A stretch of DNA of 64,000 bases from Streptomyces sp. NRRL WC-3605 (GTDB lineage Bacteria; Actinomycetota; Actinomycetes; Streptomycetales; Streptomycetaceae), in NCBI RefSeq assembly GCF_001509795.1, contig NZ_LLZN01000041.1, positions 53,924-117,923 of the forward strand, given 5' to 3'. Below, one piece after another: positions 36,486 to 44,167 of the stretch (position 1 is its first letter; every line of letters starts with the position of its first letter). The position numbers were made by a program, and so were the translations under genes. A model generated the notes under the pieces. That model saw nothing but the letters and a program-made list of their open reading frames with translations, had not been told where the DNA came from and made no database searches.

Positions 36486-37751
36486 ATGCATCTCGGTAGC
36501 GCCCCGATCGCGGACAGCTCACTTGCCCTGCTGGCCAAGGGATACGCATGGCTCCCCGACCGCCGGCGCCGTGCCGCGCGCACCCTCGTGCGGGCGCGCG
36601 TGATGGGCCGGCACACGGTCGCGCTGCGGGGCCCCGAGGCGGTGCGGTTCTTCTACGACGAACGGCACGTGGCCCGCCGCCCGGCGCTGCCCGGCCCGGT
36701 GCTGAGCACCCTGTTCGGCCACGGCGCCGTGCACACCCTGGACGGCGCGGAACACCGGGCGCGCAAGGGCATGTTCCTGGACCTGCTCACCGGACGCGAG
36801 GCGGTCGCCGGTGTCGTGGAGAGCGTCGCCGCCGCCTGGGACGAGGCGGTGCCGACCTGGTGCGCGCGGCCGTCCGTGGTCCTGTTCGACGAGGCGAGCC
36901 GGGTGCTCACCCGAGGCGTCTGCCGGTGGGCCGGCATCCCGGTGGACGACGTGGAGGGCGTGGCCCGCGACCTGGTCGCCATGGTCGACGGGTTCGCCAC
37001 GCCCGGTCCCCGCCACTGGAGGGCCCGGCGGGCGCGCTCCCGCAGCGAGATCTGGCTGTGCCGCCTCGTGGAGGACGTCCGCGCGGGCACCGCCACCGCG
37101 CCCGAAGGGTCGGCGCTGGACGTCGTCGTCCGGCACCGGGACGCCGACGGCCACCCGCTCGACCCGCACACGGCCGCGGTCGAACTCCTGAACGTCGTCC
37201 GCCCGACCGCCGCGGTCACCTGGTTCGTCACCTACGCCGGGCACGCGCTGCACCACCGGCCGGAGATCCGGGAGCGGCTCGCGCAGGGCGATCCCGCGTA
37301 CGCCGTGGCGTTCGCCCATGAGCTGCGGCGCTTCTACCCGTTCGCCCCGTTCGTGGGCGGCCGGGCCGCCACCGACCTGGAGTGGGAGGGCGAGCCGATC
37401 CCGGCCGGGACCCTGATCCTGCTCGACCTGTTCGGCCAGAACCACGACCCGGACCTGTGGAGCGACCCGTACACCTTCGCCCCGGAACGGTTCGTGGCCC
37501 GGGCCCCGGGACGCGACGAGCTGGTCCCGCAGGGCGGCGGCGACCCCGCCGCGGGCCACCGGTGCCCCGGTGAGGACATCACGGTGGCGTTGCTGTCGGT
37601 CCTCGGGCCGCGGCTGGCCCGCCTGGAGTACCGGGTGCCCGCGCAGGATCTGCGGATCCCGCTCAACCGGCTGCCGTCCCGGGTCCGCAGCGGCCTGGTC
37701 CTGGAAGGCGTCCGCGCGCCGGTGCCGGCGGCCGCCGCGGTCCCCGCCTGA
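36486..37751 (+). CDS. fatty-acid peroxygenase, cytochrome P450 CYP152 type
   Basis: A 421-residue P450 closely following the P450-BSbeta/SPalpha pattern: Leu-Phe-Gly at the B-helix, Gly-Pro-Arg-His-Trp-x-Arg-Arg-Ala-Arg, Pro-Gln-Gly-Gly-Gly-Asp and the haem cysteine in GHRCPGED. In the I-helix an Arg-Pro pair (Val-Val-Arg-Pro-Thr) replaces the usual acid-alcohol pair; in CYP152 that arginine holds the fatty-acid carboxylate and lets the enzyme use hydrogen peroxide directly. Predicted alpha/beta-hydroxylation or decarboxylation of fatty acids without redox partners. The ATG has no good ribosome-binding site. A small helical protein gene follows 19 bp later. Confidence 0.88.
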   Translation: MHLGSAPIADSSLALLAKGYAWLPDRRRRAARTLVRARVMGRHTVALRGPEAVRFFYDERHVARRPALPGPVLSTLFGHGAVHTLDGAEHRARKGMFLDLLTGREAVAGVVESVAAAWDEAVPTWCARPSVVLFDEASRVLTRGVCRWAGIPVDDVEGVARDLVAMVDGFATPGPRHWRARRARSRSEIWLCRLVEDVRAGTATAPEGSALDVVVRHRDADGHPLDPHTAAVELLNVVRPTAAVTWFVTYAGHALHHRPEIRERLAQGDPAYAVAFAHELRRFYPFAPFVGGRAATDLEWEGEPIPAGTLILLDLFGQNHDPDLWSDPYTFAPERFVARAPGRDELVPQGGGDPAAGHRCPGEDITVALLSVLGPRLARLEYRVPAQDLRIPLNRLPSRVRSGLVLEGVRAPVPAAAAVPA

Positions 37752-37770
37752 GCCGCCGGAAGGAGACGTG

Positions 37771-38250
37771 GTGAACCTGCTGGGCATCTACCTCAACGAC
37801 CACCTGGCCGCCGCCACCGGCGGCGCCGAGCGGGCCCGCCACATGGCGCGGTCCTCGGCCGGTACGGAACTGGCGACGGCCCTGGAGCCGATCGCGGCGG
37901 AACTCGCCGAGGACCGGGCGGCGCTGCTCGCCCTCATGGGGCGGCTGGACGTCCCCGTACGGCCGTACAAGGTGTACGCGGGCCGTCTCGCCGAGCGGCT
38001 CGGGCGATTGAAGGGCAACGGGCGGATCGTCCGCCGCTCGCCGCTGAGTTCCCTGGTGGAGCTGGAGGCGCTGCGGCTGGAGGCGGAGGGCAGGGCGGCC
38101 CTGTGGCAGACGCTGCGGGACCTCGCCGACCGCGACGAACGCATCGACCCGGACCACCTCGACCGTCTCCTGGAACGGACGCGTCGCCAACAGGCCGCCC
38201 TGGAGGAGCTGCGCCGCCGCCGGATCGGCCCGACGCTCACACCGGCGTAG
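37771..38250 (+). CDS. helical hypothetical protein following the peroxygenase
   Basis: A 159-residue, all-helical, charged protein without cysteine or membrane segment; ferritin-like in its helix pattern, but no metal ligands are evident. The second of two adjacent GTG codons is chosen because AGGAG stands five bases from it. Probably cotranscribed with the CYP152 gene. Overlaps the convergent metallo-hydrolase by 14 bp. Function unknown. Confidence 0.65.
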   Translation: MNLLGIYLNDHLAAATGGAERARHMARSSAGTELATALEPIAAELAEDRAALLALMGRLDVPVRPYKVYAGRLAERLGRLKGNGRIVRRSPLSSLVELEALRLEAEGRAALWQTLRDLADRDERIDPDHLDRLLERTRRQQAALEELRRRRIGPTLTPA

Positions 38251-39088
38251 GTGCCGTCCCCGCCGTCACCCTGACCCGTTGGCCGTGCCGGCACGGCACC
38301 AGGCGGTCGGCCAGGCCCAGGGACGCCAGCTCGTCCAGGAACGCGCTCAGCGGCGAGCGCATCACCGTGTAGTCGCCGTAGTGCACCGGCAGGACACGGT
38401 GCGGGTTCAGGCGGCGGGCCAGTTCGGCACCCTGGGCGCCGTCCATGGTCACCACGAAACCGCCCGGCAGGGTGGTGCCGCCCAGGTGCAGGACGGCGAG
38501 GTCGGCGGCCGGGAAGTGCCGGGTGATCTCGTCCAGGCCGTCGTGCACGAGGGTGTCGCCGGAGAGGTACAGCCGCAGGCGGACGGGACCGCCCGCGGGC
38601 CCGAACTCCAGCATGCTGCCCATGACCGGGGGCAGCAGCGCCCGCAGGACCGCGTTGCCCGCGTGCCGGCCCGGCAGCGCCGTGATCCTGACCCGGTCCC
38701 GGTGGTTGCCCAGGGTGAGTCCGCGCCAGGTCCGGATGCCGGCCGTGCGGGGGAAGCGGTGCAGGACGCGCAGGCGGCGCGCGGCGTGCGGGGTGGTGAC
38801 CACCGGCACGGTGTGGTCCAGGTACCGGCTCGCGCGCCGGTCCCAGTGGTCGCCGTGCAGATGGGACAGCACGATCCCGTCCAGCCGGGGCAGTTCGCCG
38901 GTGTCGAGCGCGGGCTCGGTCAGCCGCCGGCTCCACAGGCCGTACCCGAGGTGGGCGTACTGGCCGCGGTGCAGGAAGTTCGGATCGGTGAGCAGGGTGA
39001 GCCCGCCGTAGCGGATCACCAGGGTGGCGTTGCCGACGAAGTGCACGTCGACCGTGTCGTCGGGGGTGTCGTCGCTGACCGGCGTCAT
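38237..39088 (-). CDS. MBL-fold metallo-hydrolase (UlaG-like)
   Basis: A 283-residue metallo-beta-lactamase fold protein with the metal motif Ser-His-Leu-His-Gly-Asp-His (HxHxDH), a later His in Pro-Gly-Arg-His, an Asp in Ser-Gly-Asp-Thr and a terminal His in Pro-Val-His-Tyr-Gly-Asp-Tyr. This arrangement matches the UlaG/NAPE-phospholipase D-like hydrolases. The substrate is unknown. The ATG at 39088 lacks a strong ribosome-binding site. Confidence 0.8.
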   Translation of the reverse strand: MTPVSDDTPDDTVDVHFVGNATLVIRYGGLTLLTDPNFLHRGQYAHLGYGLWSRRLTEPALDTGELPRLDGIVLSHLHGDHWDRRASRYLDHTVPVVTTPHAARRLRVLHRFPRTAGIRTWRGLTLGNHRDRVRITALPGRHAGNAVLRALLPPVMGSMLEFGPAGGPVRLRLYLSGDTLVHDGLDEITRHFPAADLAVLHLGGTTLPGGFVVTMDGAQGAELARRLNPHRVLPVHYGDYTVMRSPLSAFLDELASLGLADRLVPCRHGQRVRVTAGTAPTPV

Positions 39089-39567
39089 GACCGTCCCGTC
39101 CGGCAGGGCCCGGAGGCCGCCCCGCCTCGGCAGGCGTTCCCGACTCCTCCGGACCCACCGCAGTACCCCCGGCAGCCGCTGATCACTACCCGTTCGAGCG
39201 CATCGCCCCGGCCGGCCGCCCGGCGCGAGCGCCGCACCGGCCACGGCACGCCTGCACGGTGATGCGCGCGGGCATCCACGCCCCGCACTTCGAGCACGCG
39301 GCCAACCACACCGGCCGCAAGGTCGTCGCGATGCCGCACGTCCACACACCGGAGCGGGTCGCCGGCGCCGGGCCCTCGTGCCCGGGGGCGTGGCGTCCCG
39401 GGTACCCCCACGCCCCGCGCGTGGCCGGATCCGGTGGGTGCGCGCGCCACGGCGGTTTCCGGGGCCGGAACCGCGGCACTCGGTAGTCGGCGGGCGTGCG
39501 CCCGACGGTGGGGCACGCCACCGTGGAGACCGAGACTCCGGCGACGGGGCGGAACAGAGAGCGACCG
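39089..39567. other. 479-bp gap between divergent genes, ambiguous coding content
   Basis: Both strands of about 39190-39375 have almost only G/C at third codon positions because the two frames share those positions. The plus frame gives a His-rich peptide (start near 39262); the minus frame gives a short Cys-rich peptide with Cys-Ser-Lys-Cys-Gly and Cys-Arg-Gly-Arg-Cys, like a zinc finger. Neither has a convincing ribosome-binding site. It may be a decayed gene or an unannotated zinc-ribbon protein. I see no clear promoter in it. Confidence 0.35.
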
Positions 39568-40647
39568 ATGACGACGATCGGTGTGGAAGAGGAGTACCTG
39601 CTGCTGGACCCGGTGACGGGTCTGCCGGTGCCCGCGGCCGACAAGGTCCGCGCGGCGGCGGGCCTCGCGTCCTTCGTGGGCGATCAGGAGGTGCAGAGCG
39701 AGCTGCTGCAGGCGCAGGTCGAGGTGGCCACGCCGGTGTGCGAGACGCTGGAGGAGGCGGGCGGGCATCTGCTGCGGCTGCGGCACGCCGTCGGGGCGGC
39801 GGCGGAGCGGCACGGCTGCCGGCTCGCGCCCTGCGGGACGTCCCCGCTGCGGCACGGGCGGCCGGTGGCCGTCACCGACAAGGCCCGCTACCGGGCCATG
39901 CGCTCGCAGGCCCCGCAGCTGGTGGCGGAGCAGCTGGTCAACGGCATGCACGTCCATGTGGCCGTCCCCGGCCGCGAGGAGGGCGTGCAGGTGATGAACC
40001 GGCTGCTGGTGTGGCTGCCGGTGCTGACGGCGATGGCGGCGAACTCCCCGCTGTGGGACGGCCACGACACCGGCTTCGCCAGCTGGCGCACGGTGGTGTT
40101 CGACCGCTGGCCGGTCAGCGGGATGCCGCCGTACTTCGCGGACGTGGCCGACTACGACCGGCGGGTGCAGCGGCTGCTGAAGAGCGGTCTGATCGCGGAC
40201 GTGGGCCAGCTGTACTGGCTGGTGCGCCTGTCGGCGAGCTATCCGACGATCGAGGTGCGCTGCCTGGACGTGCAGCTGCGCCCCGACGACGCCGTGCTGT
40301 TCGCCGGTCTGGTCCGGGCGCTGGTCCGCACCGAGCTGGAGTCGGTCCAGGCCGGGGCGCCCGCGCCCGACGTCGCGCCGGAGCTGCTGCGGGCCGCGCT
40401 GTGGCACGCGGCCCGGCACGGCCTGAACGACACGCTCGTCGATCCCCACGGCGAGGCCCGGCGGGCCGGTGACGTGCTGTACCAGCTTCTGCGGCACGTC
40501 TCGCCGGCCCTGGAGGAGGCCGGGGACACCCGGCAGGTGTCGGGTCTGGTCCACCGGCTGCTGCAGGACGGGACCGGTGCCGACCGTCAGCGCGCCGCGC
40601 TGGCCGAGGGGGGCCTTCGCGCGGTGACGGAGCTGATCGTCGGATGA
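39568..40647 (+). CDS. YbdK-type carboxylate-amine ligase (GCS2 family), copy 1
   Basis: A 359-residue ATP-dependent ligase of the glutamate-cysteine ligase 2 family. It starts with the hallmark Thr-Ile-Gly-Val-Glu-Glu-Glu-Tyr, then [15 protein letters not shown] and Arg-Cys-Leu-Asp-Val-Gln. YbdK makes gamma-glutamyl peptides weakly in vitro; natural products of actinobacterial members are mostly unknown. The ATG at 39568 begins the domain. ATGA-coupled to the next gene, and paralogous to the ligase at 48307. Confidence 0.85.
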   Translation: MTTIGVEEEYLLLDPVTGLPVPAADKVRAAAGLASFVGDQEVQSELLQAQVEVATPVCETLEEAGGHLLRLRHAVGAAAERHGCRLAPCGTSPLRHGRPVAVTDKARYRAMRSQAPQLVAEQLVNGMHVHVAVPGREEGVQVMNRLLVWLPVLTAMAANSPLWDGHDTGFASWRTVVFDRWPVSGMPPYFADVADYDRRVQRLLKSGLIADVGQLYWLVRLSASYPTIEVRCLDVQLRPDDAVLFAGLVRALVRTELESVQAGAPAPDVAPELLRAALWHAARHGLNDTLVDPHGEARRAGDVLYQLLRHVSPALEEAGDTRQVSGLVHRLLQDGTGADRQRAALAEGGLRAVTELIVG

Positions 40648-41270
40648 GCGGAGCCGCGCGGCGGCGCCGGCTGCGTTTCGACGGCTGGATCGCCGGTCTG
40701 GGCACCACGTCCGGGGTGCGGGTCGTCGTCGGGCACTGGCCCGCCTCGCCGTTCGGGCCGTTCTCCGACGTCATGCTCGAACGGGCGGACGGGGAACGGC
40801 TGCTGCTGGCGCCCACGCCCGAGACGGCCGACTTCGTCGCGGCGACCTACACGTTCGACACTGTGCGGGTCGTCGCGGTCGACGTGACGGTCGCGGGCCG
40901 GGTGTGGACGGTCACCGCGGGGCCGTTGCGGCTCCGCTTCACGACCGGCCACCGCACCGCGCTGGGGCTCCTGCTCCGCGCGGTCCCGGCGCCGCTGGCC
41001 CGGCGTCCCGCTTGGAGCGCCCTGACGGACCGTCCGGCCCGGCTGCTGATGCCCGGCGTGCGGACCCGGGGCAGCACCGGCGGCGGACGCCGCGAGTGGT
41101 ACGGCGCCCGGGACCTGCGCCCGGTGACCTCGCTGTCGGCGACCTTCGAGGGCCACGACCTGGGCGCGTCGGCGCCCGTGGAACCGCCGGTGCGCTTCGG
41201 TTTCGGTTCGGTGCCGCACCGGCCCGCCGTCACCCGTGTCACGACCACGGTGGAGCTCGACGCCGGGTGA
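40644..41270 (+). CDS. unknown protein coupled to the ligase
   Basis: A 208-residue, arginine-rich, beta-rich protein with no membrane segment and no cysteine. I do not recognise the family. Its start overlaps the ligase stop as ATGA, so both are translated together; a joint role, for example binding or processing the ligase product, is inference only. Confidence 0.65.
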   Translation: MSGAARRRRLRFDGWIAGLGTTSGVRVVVGHWPASPFGPFSDVMLERADGERLLLAPTPETADFVAATYTFDTVRVVAVDVTVAGRVWTVTAGPLRLRFTTGHRTALGLLLRAVPAPLARRPAWSALTDRPARLLMPGVRTRGSTGGGRREWYGARDLRPVTSLSATFEGHDLGASAPVEPPVRFGFGSVPHRPAVTRVTTTVELDAG

Positions 41271-41484
41271 GGCGCGGGTGGCCGTCGTCGCGACACGCCC
41301 GTGCCCCCCGGACGGATGATTGATTGGGCCGTTCGACGCAGACGGGGCGGTCGCCGGGCCGTGCGAACGGGCGGACGGGACTAGGTTCCGCAAGGCTGGT
41401 GATCTGTCCCAGCGCGAGCCCCCAGGGCGTGTCCGTGAAGCCCCGTCGTCCGCCCGTCAACGCCTGTGCCGATTGCGAGAACTG

Positions 41485-43197
41485 ATGGCGATCCAGACCG
41501 AGCCCGTTTCCCCCGTCCCCGCGGCGGAGAGCCGCAGCCGAGGGGAGGTGATCATCAGCTGGATCACCACGACGGACCACAAGAAGATCGGTCACCTGTA
41601 TCTGATCACGTCGTTCGCCTTCTTCCTGGTCGGCGGTCTGCTGGCGATGCTGATCCGGGCGGAACTGGCCCGTCCCGGACTGCAGATCATGTCCAGCGAG
41701 CAGTACAACCAGTCGTTCACGATGCACGGCACGATCATGCTGCTGCTCTTCGCGACACCGACGTTCGCCGGCTTCGCCAACGCCATCATGCCGTTGCAGA
41801 TCGGTTCCCCGGACGTGGCGTTCCCGCGGCTGAACATGTTCTCGTACTGGCTGTTCGCGCTCGGCGGGCTCATCGCCTTCTCGGGCTTCCTCACGCCGGA
41901 CGGCGCGGCCGACTTCGGCTGGACGGCCTACACCCCGCTCAGCGGGGCCGAGCGCACCACGCACGTGGGCGGTGACCTGTGGATCATGGGCCTGGCCCTC
42001 TCCGGCTTCGGCACGATCCTCGGCGCCGTCAACTTCATCACCACCATCATCTGCATGCGCGCGCCCGGCATGACCATGTTCCGGATGCCGATCTTCACCT
42101 GGAACGTGCTGCTCACCTCGGTCCTGGTGCTGCTCGCCTTCCCCGTTCTCGCCGCCGCGCTGCTGGTGCTGGAGGCGGACCGGAAGTTCGGCGCGCAGGT
42201 CTTCGACCCGGAGAACGGCGGCGCCATCCTGTGGCAGCACCTGTTCTGGTTCTTCGGGCATCCCGAGGTCTACATCCTGGCGCTGCCGTTCTTCGGCGTG
42301 GTCACCGAGATCTTCCCGGTGTTCTCCCGCAAGCCCGTCTTCGGCTACATGGGTCTGGTCGGCGCGACCATCGCCATCACCGGTCTGTCCGTGACCGTGT
42401 GGGCCCACCACATGTTCGCCACCGGTGCCGTGCTGCTGCCGTTCTTCTCGTTCATGAGCTTCCTCATCGCCGTGCCCACCGGCGTGAAGTTCTTCAACTG
42501 GATCGGCACCCTGTGGAAGGGCTCGATCTCGTTCGAGCCACCCATGCTGTGGGCGGTGGGCTTCCTGGTGACCTTCCTCTTCGGCGGTCTGACCGGCGTC
42601 CTGCTCGCCTCTCCCCCGCTGGACTTCCACGTCACGGACTCCTACTTCGTGGTCGCCCACTTCCACTACGTCGTCTTCGGCACGGTCGTCTTCGCGATGT
42701 TCGCCGGGTTCAGCTTCTGGTGGCCCAAGATGACCGGCACGATGCTCGACGAACGACTGGAGAAGATCCACTTCTGGACGCTGTTCGTCGGCTTCCACAC
42801 GACGTTCCTGGTGCAGCACTGGCTGGGCGCGGAGGGCATGCCCCGCCGCTACGCCGACTACCTCGCCGCCGACGGCTTCACCGCCCTGAACACCGTCTCC
42901 ACCATCGGCTCCTTCATCCTGGGCCTGTCCACGCTGCCGTTCCTGTACAACGTGTGGAAGACGGCCCACAAGGGCGAGCGGGTCGAGGTCGACGACCCCT
43001 GGGGGTACGGCCGTTCGCTGGAGTGGGCCACGTCCTGCCCGCCGCCCCGGCACAACTTCGTCACCCTGCCGCGCATCCGCTCCGAATCCCCCGCCTTCGA
43101 TCTGCACCACCCGGCCGTGGCCGCGCTCGACGAGAAGGAGTACGCCGGCAAGCGCGACGTGCTCGACGCCGAGGGCCACGAGGGCTCGGAGCAGTGA
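41485..43197 (+). CDS. ctaD: cytochrome c oxidase subunit I, stand-alone paralogue
   Basis: A 570-residue haem-copper oxidase subunit I with about twelve membrane helices. All key residues are visible: haem a ligand in Phe-Thr-Met-His-Gly-Thr, the copper/tyrosine crosslink motif Gly-His-Pro-Glu-Val-Tyr, the copper ligands His-His, and the haem a3/a ligands in His-Phe-His-Tyr. It is therefore an A-type, proton-pumping form. Genes for subunits II and III and for the bc complex are not next to it, so it is a second copy outside the main respiratory operon. Weak ribosome-binding site; coupled (GTGA) to a small membrane protein. Confidence 0.93.
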   Translation: MAIQTEPVSPVPAAESRSRGEVIISWITTTDHKKIGHLYLITSFAFFLVGGLLAMLIRAELARPGLQIMSSEQYNQSFTMHGTIMLLLFATPTFAGFANAIMPLQIGSPDVAFPRLNMFSYWLFALGGLIAFSGFLTPDGAADFGWTAYTPLSGAERTTHVGGDLWIMGLALSGFGTILGAVNFITTIICMRAPGMTMFRMPIFTWNVLLTSVLVLLAFPVLAAALLVLEADRKFGAQVFDPENGGAILWQHLFWFFGHPEVYILALPFFGVVTEIFPVFSRKPVFGYMGLVGATIAITGLSVTVWAHHMFATGAVLLPFFSFMSFLIAVPTGVKFFNWIGTLWKGSISFEPPMLWAVGFLVTFLFGGLTGVLLASPPLDFHVTDSYFVVAHFHYVVFGTVVFAMFAGFSFWWPKMTGTMLDERLEKIHFWTLFVGFHTTFLVQHWLGAEGMPRRYADYLAADGFTALNTVSTIGSFILGLSTLPFLYNVWKTAHKGERVEVDDPWGYGRSLEWATSCPPPRHNFVTLPRIRSESPAFDLHHPAVAALDEKEYAGKRDVLDAEGHEGSEQ

Positions 43198-43568
43198 GGC
43201 CCGGCCGGCACGACGCGCCCGCGGGCGAGAGGGACAGCGCCGTCGCCGACGAGGCCGCGGGCTATCTGCTGGTGCACGACCATCATGTCCAGGCATGCCG
43301 GGAGGCCGAGGAGCTGTGCGCGCGGCTGCCGTGGCTGACGACCGCTCAGGCCGAGGACGTCTCCCGGCACTACGTGCAGCAGCGCGTCGACCTGACACGG
43401 AGGATGCTGCGCGCCACAGTCGAACGGGCGGGGCAACTGCGCGAGGAGTACGAGGCACGGTACGCCGGGCTGCGCCGGGCCCTGCTCCGGCGGCACGCGC
43501 TCGCCGCGTGCGCCCTCGTCGCCGGCACGGGCGGCGCGGCCACGCTGGTGTCGCTGCTGGGCCGGTGA
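43194..43568 (+). CDS. small single-span membrane protein coupled to ctaD
   Basis: A 124-residue protein: helical, charged N-terminal region and one hydrophobic segment at the very C-terminus (about residues 100-122), giving a tail-anchored topology. GTG start overlaps the ctaD stop. No family recognised; the coupling suggests an accessory to, or regulator of, this oxidase copy. Confidence 0.65.
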   Translation: MRPGRHDAPAGERDSAVADEAAGYLLVHDHHVQACREAEELCARLPWLTTAQAEDVSRHYVQQRVDLTRRMLRATVERAGQLREEYEARYAGLRRALLRRHALAACALVAGTGGAATLVSLLGR

Positions 43569-43720
43569 CAAGGCCGTGCGCGGCGGCTCCCGCGGCGGCG
43601 ATCCGGTGGCGCCGGCGACGGCGGTCGTGGTGGGCGCCGGCTGGTACGCGGCGCGGGGGCGGGCGCTGCGAGCCGCCTCGCGCCGCCCGGACGGGGCGCT
43701 CGACCCGCGGAACGTGCCGC

Positions 43721-43734
43721 ATTGTGCGCACAAT
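43721..43734. promoter_or_regulatory. perfect palindrome ATTGTGCGCACAAT
   Basis: A perfect 14-bp palindrome 49 bp before the STAS-like gene, followed by AGTCC/GGACT arms at 43742-43757. This form is typical of MarR- or GntR-type operators. No such regulator is adjacent. Confidence 0.5.
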
Positions 43735-43782
43735 ATCGGGTAGTCCGACTATGGACTGATTCGCCGTGGAAGGGACCGGGCC

Positions 43783-44142
43783 GTGATGCTGTCTCACACC
43801 GTCGAGCGAGGCGTACTGGTCATCACGGTGCTCGAGGACCCGGGAATCGGCGGGCGGGCCGCCCTGCTCACCCAGATCAGCGATCTCGTGCAGGGGGTCA
43901 GGCCGTCGTCCGTGGTCATCGTCCTGGACGAACCCGCGGCGACCGAGGCGGCGGTGAGCGTGGTGCTGCGTGTGCACCGGCTGTGCAGCCACCTCGACCT
44001 GGTGACCTTCGTCGCCACCCACAGCGCACCGGCCCGGCGTCTGCTCGACGCCAACGCCGACACCCACGGCATCCGCATGGTCATCCACGCCCGCGCGCAC
44101 ACCGCCATCGAGACCGCCACCGCGCTCACCACGGCCGCCTGA
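43783..44142 (+). CDS. STAS-like domain protein
   Basis: A 119-residue protein with the alternating strand/helix order of STAS (anti-sigma antagonist) domains, but without the Asp-Ser-Ser-Gly-Leu-Gly phosphorylation motif. GTG at 43783 or ATG one codon later may be the start; GGAAGGGA suits the first. Function as a sigma-factor regulator is uncertain. Confidence 0.6.
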   Translation: MMLSHTVERGVLVITVLEDPGIGGRAALLTQISDLVQGVRPSSVVIVLDEPAATEAAVSVVLRVHRLCSHLDLVTFVATHSAPARRLLDANADTHGIRMVIHARAHTAIETATALTTAA

Positions 44143-44162
44143 GCGGCCCGGCGGAGGGCCGC
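44143..44162. terminator. hairpin between convergent genes
   Basis: GCGGCCC (44143-44149) and GGGCCGC (44156-44162), perfect stem with six-base loop, exactly filling the gap between the STAS-like gene and the peptidase. Confidence 0.55.
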
Positions 44163-44167
44163 ACGGG

